Source of the DNA: Flavobacteriales bacterium UBA6770
Lineage (GTDB): Bacteria > Bacteroidota > Bacteroidia > Flavobacteriales_G > Salibacteraceae
DNA: 64,000 bases
NCBI GenBank assembly: GCA_905181875.1
Contig: CAJIZH010000006.1
Location: forward strand, 62,001-126,000
Direction: 5' to 3'
The notes under the pieces are model-generated. The model was not told the DNA's origin and searched no databases. It saw nothing but the letters and a program-made list of their open reading frames with translations. The position numbers and the translations under genes were made by a program. Position 1 is the first letter of the stretch, and each line of letters opens with the position of its first letter. This document shows, in pieces, positions 17,806 to 27,902 of this stretch.

Positions 17806-19446
17806 ATGAAAGCATCAGATTTATTTGTAAAGGCACTTGAAAACGAAGGCGTAGAATACATTTTCGGAATTCCAGGTGAGGAAAATTTAGATATTCTAAA
17901 TTCACTTATAGATTCTAATATCCAATTGATTTTAACCAGACACGAACAAGGTGCTGGTTTTATGGCTGCAACTTATGGACGACTAACCGGCAAACCAGGT
18001 GTCTGTATGTCAACCCTTGGACCTGGAGCAACTAATCTAGTTACCCCAGCAGCATACGCTCAGCTTGGTGCAATGCCAATGCTAATGATTACTGGACAAA
18101 AGCCAATTAAAAAAAGTAAACAAGGTCGTTTTCAAATTATTGATGTTGTTGATATGATGCAATCCATCACAAAATTTACCAAACAAATAGTAAACGGAAA
18201 TAACATTCCCTCTTTAGTAAGAGAAGCCTTTAGGTTATCCACTGAAGAGCGACCGGGAGCTGTACATTTAGAATTACCAGAAGATGTTGCTGCGGAAGAA
18301 TCTGATTTTAGATTATTTGAAGTTGTTGGACATCGCAGACCAGATGCTAATAACAAGAGTATTGTTTCTGCTTCTCGAATGATAGAAGAAGCTAAAAACC
18401 CCTTGATTTTGATTGGTGCTGGAGCCAATCGAAAAAGAACGAGCTACGCTTTAAAGGAATTTATTGAAAGAACAGGAATCCCGTTTTTTAATACTCAAAT
18501 GGGTAAAGGAGTTATTGACGAGAGACATCCACTGTTTTTAGGAACTGCCGCACTTTCTGCAAATGATTTTTTACACAATGCAATTCGTCATTCCGATCTT
18601 ATAATAAATGTGGGTCACGATGTAATTGAGAAACCGCCATTCTTTATGGAACAAGGTGCTCAGAAGGTGATTCATGTAAACTTTTTCCCTGCTGAGGTTG
18701 ATGATGTTTACTTCCCACAATTGAATGTGGTTGGAGATATTGCTCATTCAGTGCACAGTTTAGCCGATATGGTTGATCCTGCTGTACATTGGGATTTCTC
18801 TTATTTCAAAAAGGTAAAAGCAGAAGTAGATAGCCATTTACATAAATATTTTGAAGACAAACGATTTCCAACCTTGCCACAGCGTCTGGTCAATATGGTA
18901 CGAAAAGCTTTGCCAGAAGATGGTATTGTAACCTTAGACAATGGTGTTTACAAGATTTGGTTTGCCCGAAATTTCGAATGCTATCAACCAAATACCTTAT
19001 TGTTGGATAATGCTTTAGCCACAATGGGAGCGGGTTTGCCTTCAGCAATGGCAGCAAAAATGATTTATCCAGAAAAGAAAGTGATTTCTGTTTGTGGTGA
19101 TGGTGGATTTATGATGAATTCTCAAGAATTGGAGACTGCAGTTCGTCATAAATTAAACTTGGTAGTTATCATTCTTAACGATAGCTCTTATGGAATGATA
19201 AAATGGAAACAAGAAGCAATGGGCTTTCCCAATTTTGGTTTGGACTATGCAAATCCCGATTTTGTTGCCTATGCTAATAGTTATGGAGCAATTGGACACC
19301 GTCCTACAAGTGATGCGGACTTTAAAGCGACATTAGATTCTTGTTTAGAAACGGATGGAGTTCATGTTATTGACTTAGCAATTGATTATTCTCTAAATCA
19401 TTCAATTCTAAATGTTTTGCTGAAAGAATCAGCTGAAATCATTTAA
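17806..19446 (+). CDS. ThDP-dependent enzyme, acetolactate synthase large-subunit type
   Basis: A 546-residue thiamine-diphosphate enzyme. The N-terminal Pyr domain has EYIFGIPGEENLDILNSL and the catalytic Glu in TRHEQGAGFMAATYGRL. A central domain spans about 190-320. The C-terminal PP domain has the ThDP/Mg motif GDGGFMMNSQELETAVR ending in VIILNDSSYG. It is closest to catabolic acetolactate synthase/AlsS-like enzymes, which make acetolactate from two pyruvates, but related decarboxylases and carboligases share these motifs. There is no regulatory small subunit nearby, so it is unlikely to be the biosynthetic IlvB. It is first in a three-gene operon with 13- and 11-base gaps; the following aldehyde dehydrogenase makes a 2-oxoacid decarboxylase or carboligase role plausible. 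Confidence 0.85.
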   Translation: MKASDLFVKALENEGVEYIFGIPGEENLDILNSLIDSNIQLILTRHEQGAGFMAATYGRLTGKPGVCMSTLGPGATNLVTPAAYAQLGAMPMLMITGQKPIKKSKQGRFQIIDVVDMMQSITKFTKQIVNGNNIPSLVREAFRLSTEERPGAVHLELPEDVAAEESDFRLFEVVGHRRPDANNKSIVSASRMIEEAKNPLILIGAGANRKRTSYALKEFIERTGIPFFNTQMGKGVIDERHPLFLGTAALSANDFLHNAIRHSDLIINVGHDVIEKPPFFMEQGAQKVIHVNFFPAEVDDVYFPQLNVVGDIAHSVHSLADMVDPAVHWDFSYFKKVKAEVDSHLHKYFEDKRFPTLPQRLVNMVRKALPEDGIVTLDNGVYKIWFARNFECYQPNTLLLDNALATMGAGLPSAMAAKMIYPEKKVISVCGDGGFMMNSQELETAVRHKLNLVVIILNDSSYGMIKWKQEAMGFPNFGLDYANPDFVAYANSYGAIGHRPTSDADFKATLDSCLETDGVHVIDLAIDYSLNHSILNVLLKESAEII

Positions 19447-19459
19447 TCTCATACTGTAC

Positions 19460-20845
19460 ATGCTAAAAGTTTTCTCACCATATACTCAGGAGCAAATTGG
19501 AGAATATCCACTTGTGCCAATGGCTGCCATTGAAGGAATAGTAGCAACTGCAAATGATTTATTTGAAGATCGTTCTAAATGGCTTAAGCCTCATGAACGG
19601 AAGTCTATTCTTCTGCGCTGTGCTAAGATTATGGAGTCTCGAATTGATGAGCTTACAAAATTGGCAGCCAACGAAGGAGGAAAACCATTTTCTGATAGTA
19701 AAGTTGAAGTTTTAAGGGCTATAAACGGTGTTGAAATAGCTGCAGAAAATATTGGAGAATTAAAAGGTGGCGAGATTCCAATGGGGTTAACTCCAGCTAG
19801 CGAAGGTCGACTTGCATTTACGCAAAGAGAACCAATTGGAGTCGTTGCTTCCATTAGTGCTTTTAATCATCCCTTAAATCTAATTGTTCACCAAGTTATT
19901 ACGGCTGTTGCAGCTGGATGTCCGGTAATCGTTAAACCTGCACCAACAACACCCATGTCTTGTGAGGCTTTAGTTGGAATATTAAAAGAAGCAGGTTTAC
20001 CTGAAGGTTGGTGCCAAATGGTGATTTGTGAAAATGACGTAGCAGAGCGATTAATAACCGATAAGCGAATTAATTACTTCTCCTTTATTGGATCATCAAA
20101 AGTAGGTTGGTACTTACGTTCGAAATTATCAGCAGGAACTCGATGTGCTTTAGAGCATGGAGGAGCAGCACCCGTAATTGTTGAACCCGATGCCAATTTT
20201 GAAGAGATGATTCCTTCTTTACTAAAAGGGGGATTCTATCATGCAGGACAAGTTTGTGTATCGGTGCAACGTGTTTTTGCGCACGAATCTATTTGCCAGA
20301 AATTAGCCGAAGAAATTGCTTCTAGAGCTGAAAAATTAAAAGTTGGTGATCCTATGGATGCCTCAACTGAAGTTGGTCCTTTGATTCTGCCACGAGAAGT
20401 GGATAGAGTGGAAGAGTGGGTAAATGAAGCAGTAGAAGCCGGAGCAGAAGTACTTTGCGGTGGAAAGCGGATTTCAGCAACCTGTTTTGAGCCAACGGTA
20501 TTGTTTAATCCACCGGCAACTGTTCGCGTTTCTACTTCTGAAATATTTGGACCTGTAGTTTGTGTTTATTCTTATTCGGATAGAGCTGAGGCAATAAATA
20601 TTGCGAATAGTTTGGATGTTCATTTTCAAGCTTCCATTTTTACAAAGAATATTGATGTAGCATTGGAGTCTGTTCAAAAATTGAATGCAACTGCAGTAAT
20701 GGTAAATGACCATACTGCATTTAGAGTCGATTGGATGCCTTTTGGAGGAAGAGATAGCTCAGGAATTGGAATGGGTGGAATTCAATATTCTATGCATGAA
20801 ATGACAAGAGAAAAATTAATGGTAATTAAAAGTAACTTACTGTAA
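19460..20845 (+). CDS. NAD(P)-dependent aldehyde dehydrogenase
   Basis: A 461-residue member of the aldehyde dehydrogenase superfamily, oxidising an aldehyde to a carboxylate or thioester with NAD(P). The cofactor strand is SAFNHPLNLIVHQVITAVAAGCPVIVKPA, the glycine turn is FIGSSKVGWYL, the general base Glu is in CALEHGGAAPV, and the nucleophile Cys is in HAGQVCVSVQR. The C-terminal NDHTAFRVDWMPFGGRDSSGIG is typical. The variant EHGG in place of ELGG and the VDWMPFGG ending resemble lactaldehyde or phosphonoacetaldehyde-type subfamilies, but the substrate cannot be fixed. It begins 13 bases after the ThDP-enzyme stop, so the aldehyde may come from that enzyme. Confidence 0.92.
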   Translation: MLKVFSPYTQEQIGEYPLVPMAAIEGIVATANDLFEDRSKWLKPHERKSILLRCAKIMESRIDELTKLAANEGGKPFSDSKVEVLRAINGVEIAAENIGELKGGEIPMGLTPASEGRLAFTQREPIGVVASISAFNHPLNLIVHQVITAVAAGCPVIVKPAPTTPMSCEALVGILKEAGLPEGWCQMVICENDVAERLITDKRINYFSFIGSSKVGWYLRSKLSAGTRCALEHGGAAPVIVEPDANFEEMIPSLLKGGFYHAGQVCVSVQRVFAHESICQKLAEEIASRAEKLKVGDPMDASTEVGPLILPREVDRVEEWVNEAVEAGAEVLCGGKRISATCFEPTVLFNPPATVRVSTSEIFGPVVCVYSYSDRAEAINIANSLDVHFQASIFTKNIDVALESVQKLNATAVMVNDHTAFRVDWMPFGGRDSSGIGMGGIQYSMHEMTREKLMVIKSNLL

Positions 20846-20856
20846 ATCAATAAAAT

Positions 20857-22407
20857 ATGAGTTTAAGGAAAGGGTTTATAAAGGTTTCGATACTAGTTCC
20901 AATTGCGGTTGTGGCCATTGCAGTTGTTTGGCCTCCAGTTATTTGGAGCATGATTGTTTTCCTTCCGTTGATTATTTTGGGATATGTCGATATGGCTAAT
21001 AAAAGTCACGCAATAGTTAGTAATTATCCGGTTTTAGGACATATGCGCTATTTGCTAGAATCCATTCGGCCAGAAATACAACAGTACTTCGTAGAGACTG
21101 ATGTAGAGGGAACTCCAATCAATAGAATCTTTAGATCTTTGATTTATCAGCGCTCTAAAAAAGTAAACGATACCACTCCTTTTGGAACTCGAATGGATGT
21201 ATATGCTGAAGGCTACGAATGGATGGGGCATTCTATGTACGCTGCAAAAGATCACACAAAATTTAACGGAAGAGTATTGGTAGGTGGGGCGGACTGTCTG
21301 AAGCCTTATTCGGCAAGTATGCTCAATATTTCAGCTATGAGTTATGGTTCGCTAAGTAAGAATGCAATTCTAGCTTTAAACAAGGGAGCAAAATCTGGGA
21401 ATTTTGCTCACAATACTGGTGAGGGGTCAATTAGTCCTTTTCATTTGGAACCGGGTGGCGATTTAATCTGGCAAATAGGAACAGGTTATTTTGGGTGTAG
21501 AACAGAAGATGGTAACTTTAGTCCAGAGATGTTTTCCAAAAATGCAGCACAAGACAGTGTTAAAATGATTGAGATAAAGTTATCCCAAGGTGCTAAACCA
21601 GGACATGGTGGAATTCTTCCTGCTTCCAAGAATACGGACGAAATTGCAAAAATCAGGGGTGTAAAGCCGCATATTGATGTGCATTCTCCGCCTACGCATT
21701 CCAGTTTTTCTTCTCCAGAAGGTTTAATGAAGTTTGTGCAACTGCTTAGAGATAAATCGGGAGGAAAGCCTGTTGGTTTTAAGCTGTGTGTTGGCAAAAA
21801 AGAAGAGTTTTTGTACATATGCAAAGCCATGATTACTTCAGGAATTAAACCTGATTTTATTACTGTTGATGGAGGTGAAGGCGGAACAGGTGCTGCACCA
21901 GTAGAATTTTCAAACTCATTAGGAATGCCTTTGAGAGACGGACTTGCGTTTGTAATTAATACCTTGAAAGGATATGATTTAAAGAAAGATATAAAAGTTA
22001 TTGCATCAGGTAAAATATTTGGTGGATTTGATATTGCTAGGGCAGTAGCTTTAGGTGCGGATATGGTTGGGAGCGCGAGAGCTATGATGATGTCTTTGGG
22101 CTGTATTCAAGCATTGCAGTGTAATAATAACACTTGTCCAGTTGGAATTGCAACACAAAATAACATGCTTATGAAAGGATTGGACGTTGAGCAGAAAGCG
22201 AAACGTGTTGCAAATTATCATGAGGGAACTATGAATAGCTTTAAAGAGCTAATGCTCGCTGCTGGTGCTAGTGAGCCAAAGGAGCTAAAACGTATGCATA
22301 TCCATCGCAGAGTTAGTATGAATACAGTGATGCATTATGATGAAATATTTCCACCAGTTGCAGAAGGTGCTTATCACATTGAACACCCAGAATTTTTGGC
22401 GTTATAG
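20857..22407 (+). CDS. Membrane-anchored FMN-binding glutamate synthase-domain protein
   Basis: A 516-residue protein with two N-terminal membrane helices (about residues 10-46, VSILVPIAVVAIAVVW then SMIVFLPLIILGYV) and then a GltB-like FMN/4Fe-type TIM barrel. Seen are SAMSYGSLSKNAILALNKGA, NTGEGSISPFHLEPGGDLIWQIGTGYFGCR, GAKPGHGGILPASK, DGGEGGTGAAP and the iron-sulfur cysteines CIQALQCNNNTCPVG. There is no glutaminase domain, so it is not complete GltB. Stand-alone proteins of this type are widespread and largely uncharacterised. It follows the aldehyde dehydrogenase by 11 bases, which suggests a shared pathway, perhaps passing electrons to or from the membrane or making glutamate from an amino donor. 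Confidence 0.9.
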   Translation: MSLRKGFIKVSILVPIAVVAIAVVWPPVIWSMIVFLPLIILGYVDMANKSHAIVSNYPVLGHMRYLLESIRPEIQQYFVETDVEGTPINRIFRSLIYQRSKKVNDTTPFGTRMDVYAEGYEWMGHSMYAAKDHTKFNGRVLVGGADCLKPYSASMLNISAMSYGSLSKNAILALNKGAKSGNFAHNTGEGSISPFHLEPGGDLIWQIGTGYFGCRTEDGNFSPEMFSKNAAQDSVKMIEIKLSQGAKPGHGGILPASKNTDEIAKIRGVKPHIDVHSPPTHSSFSSPEGLMKFVQLLRDKSGGKPVGFKLCVGKKEEFLYICKAMITSGIKPDFITVDGGEGGTGAAPVEFSNSLGMPLRDGLAFVINTLKGYDLKKDIKVIASGKIFGGFDIARAVALGADMVGSARAMMMSLGCIQALQCNNNTCPVGIATQNNMLMKGLDVEQKAKRVANYHEGTMNSFKELMLAAGASEPKELKRMHIHRRVSMNTVMHYDEIFPPVAEGAYHIEHPEFLAL

Positions 22408-22525
22408 CGGTAATTGACAAACTATTTTAATTGGTGAGTAATACCGTTATTATCAGAGATAGGTAATAAATTGGTTTAAATTTGTAATACAAGAGCGCAT
22501 ATCCTGCTTTTGATTCCCCTTACAT

Positions 22526-22533
22526 TAAATTTG
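22526..22533 (+). promoter_or_regulatory. -7 promoter element upstream of the 22549 lipoprotein gene
   Basis: TAAATTTG is a full match to TAnnTTTG. Transcription would start near 22540, just ahead of the ATG at 22549. No well-spaced TTTG -33 element is visible. Its position argues against the upstream TTG start at 22510. Confidence 0.4.
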
Positions 22534-22548
22534 ATACGCTTTCAGCCT

Positions 22549-23865
22549 ATGACAATTATTTTTGCCAGATTTAGCCTAATTATTCTTGTTGTTAATTGCT
22601 TGATTAGTTCATGCAGTGAAACAAATAAGACATCTGAATCTAAAGTTGAAAAATCCAATTGGCTGCGATTTGAAATAACAGAAAAAACCGATGTTGAATA
22701 TCCTGATAATCCAGATATTGGGTTTCGCTCAAATTCCTATTCAAATACTTTTTTCAAGTCTGGTCGTCTTAAATCGAAGGATTCCTTACATTATCAATTT
22801 CAATTTGAACTTTCAAATGGAGATACATTGTTGTTTGAAGATATCGATATAACGGAATGGATTCCTACAATTCCTAATCGACTCAAAGAGGATGCCTATT
22901 TATCTGAATTAGCATTGATAAATCATGAATGGAATAGAAACCAAGTAAGTTTTGACCAAAATTATTTTAATGTCAAAAATGAGAACATTCAGAGAGTTGA
23001 CATAGCTCGAAATTGTTTGAATTCTTATTTGTGGGAAGTGATTGTTTACGAACAACGGAATAACACGGAAAAGCCTATAGCTCATGGTTGGTTTAATTTC
23101 CCAGAGCTTGAATATATGCAGTGTTTCTTGATTAAAAACGATACGCTTTATGAGCCCTTTAAGAATCATTTGGCGGACTGGAAAGATCCTGAAAACAAAA
23201 GAGTAGAAGATGCTCTTTTGCGCACTATAAAAGGACTTAAACAATGTTCTTTTGAAGATAAAAGCAATGAAATGTATCCAGAAACAGGAGAGCGTGCAAA
23301 AAAACGAAAAGAAGTCGTCTTTCCAGTCGAATTTAGCACAATGCGACAGCTGCAAACAGACAGTACAACATTCGCAACCTTTAGTCCTCCTGGAGTTTAC
23401 GATAGGTCGGATCCGCGAAAAACAGAACTCGGAAGATTAAAAAACTTGGATAGTGTGCTTTTGAAGGAAGTAATGGTTAAGGGTAGTAGTGGTGTATTCA
23501 ATGAATTGGAATTTCAATTCTCTGATCAATCTCGTAAGACTAATTTGATAATAGGTGGAATAGATTGGAATGAAATACCCACCTTATCCACCGAAGAAAA
23601 CCACAAAGGATGGCAAAATTCTATGGGTTTTGGAAATCATACATTTTATGAAAATTACACTGATTTCCTAACTACTCAATTGGAGCATAACCCGTATTAC
23701 GGTTATTTTACTGATGGAGAAAAGAACTGGTATGATAGTCATAAAATTGGAGTTGATGGACCTCTTATGCACTTTGACAACTTAAATCCAAAGCTTTTGC
23801 ACGTTTGGTTGTTGTCTTTTGAGCGCCATGCATTAGTTGGACATTATACGATAGAAATAAACTAA
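22549..23865 (+). CDS. Unrecognised lipoprotein
   Basis: A 438-residue lipoprotein. The ATG at 22549 gives MTIIFARFSLIILVVNCLISSC, with a lipobox Cys at residue 22. The mature chain is polar and rich in N, E and aromatic residues, with no repeats or membrane segments. It reads as a beta-rich envelope protein (WLRFEITEKTDVEYPDNPDIGF, HYQFQFELSNGDTLLFEDIDI, YGYFTDGEKNWYDSHKIG). I do not recognise a domain. It stands alone: 141 bases separate it from the upstream FMN protein, and a long spacer follows. A TAAATTTG element at 22526-22533 is a possible promoter. Confidence 0.7.
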   Translation: MTIIFARFSLIILVVNCLISSCSETNKTSESKVEKSNWLRFEITEKTDVEYPDNPDIGFRSNSYSNTFFKSGRLKSKDSLHYQFQFELSNGDTLLFEDIDITEWIPTIPNRLKEDAYLSELALINHEWNRNQVSFDQNYFNVKNENIQRVDIARNCLNSYLWEVIVYEQRNNTEKPIAHGWFNFPELEYMQCFLIKNDTLYEPFKNHLADWKDPENKRVEDALLRTIKGLKQCSFEDKSNEMYPETGERAKKRKEVVFPVEFSTMRQLQTDSTTFATFSPPGVYDRSDPRKTELGRLKNLDSVLLKEVMVKGSSGVFNELEFQFSDQSRKTNLIIGGIDWNEIPTLSTEENHKGWQNSMGFGNHTFYENYTDFLTTQLEHNPYYGYFTDGEKNWYDSHKIGVDGPLMHFDNLNPKLLHVWLLSFERHALVGHYTIEIN

Positions 23866-24635
23866 TACCAGATTCAATTTACTGGGATAACATCTCAAGA
23901 GCGATTGCCGGCTCTCGGTCTTTTCTTTAAGCACTGAAGATCAATTTTAGCAATTTTCCTAGATAAGTTTTACTGAACAAACTCACACCTAACCGATTTT
24001 ATGAAGTCGTTGATCTTGTTAGAGTTAAGGTTATGGTAAAGTTTCGCTCACAGCATAATGTCTCAAATTAGTTACTGACTAATTACTAGAAACACCATTC
24101 CGTTAAAGAGAAACGCAATCTATGGGAGGTAAAATACCTAACAAAACCGATTAATTTTCGTGTAAGTAGTTTTGTAGGAAATTCATTTCAAGAATGTCTC
24201 GTTGTATGAATCATTTATTGCCAAAAGTGCTGTAAAATCGACTTTAAAGGCGATACTAATGTGAGAGTAAATCGGAGTATTATTTATCCTTTATTTTACC
24301 AAGAGCATTCTTTTTATCGGATTTATTCAATAATTGCTTGTCTTTTGTTCATTTTAACAGAGTCTTTTATTTCGTTCTTTGAACTTCCACTTTTTAACTA
24401 TTCGTTGAACTTAATTTGGATAGTTACTGTTAGGAATTTATAACTACAAAGTATTCGTGCATAAGAGTATTTCATTTAAAAGTACCTTTTTCCAAAAACG
24501 GGAATAGCACTCCGGATTTTGGAGTCTGTATAAATATCATAAAACCTAAAATCTTTGCAAGCACTGGTTTTGTAGGTTGTTTGAGGTGCATTGGCATTCC
24601 ATTAGCCATCTTGCAAAAATAAAAAACACTCAATC
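23866..24635. other. Spacer of about 770 bp, no gene supported
   Basis: I see no convincing coding frame on either strand, no tRNA-like fold and no strong terminator. A 60-codon frame at 24261-24443 is hydrophobic, AT-rich and unsupported. The upstream region of the ice-binding gene (about 24440-24635) should hold its promoter, but no full TAnnTTTG pair stands out. Confidence 0.5.
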
Positions 24636-26115
<1,480 letters not shown>

Positions 26116-26126
<11 letters not shown>

Positions 26127-26143
26127 TCAGGATTATCTAACTT
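26116..26143 (+). terminator. Strong hairpin overlapping the stop of the ice-binding gene
   Basis: A perfect 12-bp stem, AAGTTAGATAAT (26116-26127) and its complement (26132-26143), has a 4-base CAGG loop. The gene's TAA lies in the left arm. Only three T residues follow, so it may end transcription weakly or protect the 3' end rather than act as a classical terminator. Confidence 0.55.
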
Positions 26144-26183
26144 TAATACATGATTAGAGTTTTAACGTTTAAATCGTAATAAA

Positions 26184-27800
26184 ATGCCAGTTAATTTCAA
26201 AGTTATAAAAGGCAAAAAACAGCTTATAAGTGTTTTTTGTATTTTCTGTAATTTGTTTTTATTAATGAAACAGGAAATAAAAGCACAGGTTATTTCCAAC
26301 AATGGAGCTTATGTTTCTATTTCAAGTGGAATTGTGATTGACTTCGATACGATCAATGTTGATAATACAACAACCATAAATAATGAAGGAACTATAAATG
26401 CTTCTACTATTAACAATGCAGGAACAATTCAGGGCAATGGCAATTATAATATTGCAAGTAATTTTATAAATACAGGAACATTTGTTTGTGGTACAAGTAC
26501 GGTGAATTTTGATGGAACAGAAATTACAACTATTGGAGGTTCAAACGCAATAGAGTTTTACAACCTTATATTCAATAATACTTTTGCAACATCTCCTCAA
26601 ATTACATTAAGTATAAATGCTACGGCAAAAAATATCCTAACAATGACAAAAGGAAAGATCAACTTGGCAGGATTTACTATTACACTTGGAGCTGCAGCAG
26701 CAACACCAGGAACGCTCAGCTATACTGATGGTTGGCTATATAGTGGCACATTTGTACGTTGGTTTGATAATGTTATTTCTAATGCTATCCCTACATCTGT
26801 AGGGCATTTTCCAATGGGAACTTCAGCTACTGAATATCGTCCATTATGGTTGGGAAATTCTACTGCCTTAGCTACTGGCGGAACAATAAGTGTTGTGCAT
26901 AACCCCATTTACCCCCCTGCCTCAATCTCGGCATCCTATACAGATTCCTCTTGGGCGGGTGGAACTGTATTAGAGGGAAGGTCCAATTCATCCTGGGCTG
27001 TATCAACAGCAAATGGGTTAGCCTCAAGCGGATCAAATATTTCTATGCGGCTTGGTGGAACGGGCTTCAATCCGTTTAGTCTTCTAGATGTTAACTTATC
27101 CTTATCGAATAGTGTATTAGGCACATATGCTGCCTCTACAAATGACAATACTGCTCTTGAAGTAAACCGAACGGGGCTTTCGACGGCAGACCTGACAAAT
27201 ACATTTTATATCGGCACAAAAAGTATTGCTAATTCACCGCTGGCTATTCAATTACTTTATTTTAATGCAAAATGCCATAATAGCAATATAAATATTAGCT
27301 GGGCGACAGCCTTAGAAAACAATAACGATTATTTTACATTAGATCGAACACAAGATGGCATAAACTTCAAACAACTTGGAAAGTTTGACGGGTCATTTAA
27401 TAGCAATCAAACAATTAACTATTCCTTTATTGACAATGAGCCATTGCAAGGCATTTCTTATTACAGATTAAGACAAACTGATTTTGACGGTAAAAATGAA
27501 TACTTCAATCTTACTGCAGTTTCTTGCGGTCAAAATGATTTCCATAAATTTAAAATTTTCCCAAACCCCGCCGTCTCAAATGTCACAGTAAGACTCGACT
27601 TGACCACAATAGATACTGAATCATATATTGTGTTTTATGATATTAGAGGCAAGGAAGTTATGAATATGCGGCGTAAAGCTGATTCAAATGGACAGATCCG
27701 AATTGACATTAATGATCTTGAGCCAGGCTGTTATATCATGCGTTTAACTCAAGGAGATGATATCTATCAAAAGGTGTGTTTAATAAAAACAATGATTTAA
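26184..27800 (+). CDS. T9SS type A sorting domain surface protein
   Basis: A 538-residue protein sent to the cell surface by type IX secretion. A signal peptide (ISVFCIFCNLFLLMKQEIKAQ, ending near residue 36) leads into an Asn/Thr/Gly-rich beta-helical region (TTINNEGTINASTINNAGTI). A beta domain with ISWATALENNNDYFTLDRTQDG and YYRLRQTDFDGKNEYF follows. The C-terminal sorting domain is clear: FKIFPNPAVSNVTVRL, VFYDIRGKEV, DLEPGCYIMRL. It lies 57 bases downstream of the ice-binding gene on the same strand, so the two may share a role at the surface. No enzyme motif is seen; an adhesin or structural role is inferred. Confidence 0.9.
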   Translation: MPVNFKVIKGKKQLISVFCIFCNLFLLMKQEIKAQVISNNGAYVSISSGIVIDFDTINVDNTTTINNEGTINASTINNAGTIQGNGNYNIASNFINTGTFVCGTSTVNFDGTEITTIGGSNAIEFYNLIFNNTFATSPQITLSINATAKNILTMTKGKINLAGFTITLGAAAATPGTLSYTDGWLYSGTFVRWFDNVISNAIPTSVGHFPMGTSATEYRPLWLGNSTALATGGTISVVHNPIYPPASISASYTDSSWAGGTVLEGRSNSSWAVSTANGLASSGSNISMRLGGTGFNPFSLLDVNLSLSNSVLGTYAASTNDNTALEVNRTGLSTADLTNTFYIGTKSIANSPLAIQLLYFNAKCHNSNINISWATALENNNDYFTLDRTQDGINFKQLGKFDGSFNSNQTINYSFIDNEPLQGISYYRLRQTDFDGKNEYFNLTAVSCGQNDFHKFKIFPNPAVSNVTVRLDLTTIDTESYIVFYDIRGKEVMNMRRKADSNGQIRIDINDLEPGCYIMRLTQGDDIYQKVCLIKTMI

Positions 27801-27847
27801 AAGTGAATCAAAAAAATATTTACAATTAAAATTGTTATGCGTTTTGC

Positions 27848-27886
27848 AAAAAAAAACCCTACCAAATTAAATTGATAGGGTTTTGC
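27848..27886. terminator. Bidirectional terminator between convergent genes
   Basis: The stem pairs AACCCTACCAAATT with AATTGATAGGGTT (one mismatch and one bulge), flanked by an A tract on the left and TTTTGC on the right. It lies between the T9SS gene ending at 27800 and the helicase gene ending at 27903 on the other strand, and can serve both. Confidence 0.75.
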
Positions 27887-27902
27887 ATCTTGTTTTACTT
27901 AG

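Noticed and set aside
23895-23920. GAGC...GGCTC stem in the spacer, considered as a tRNA or structured RNA
   Set aside because: No cloverleaf, anticodon arm or CCA-proximal features around it.
24261-24443. 60-codon hydrophobic plus-strand frame
   Set aside because: It is AT-rich with no start context, no match and no neighbours; probably chance.
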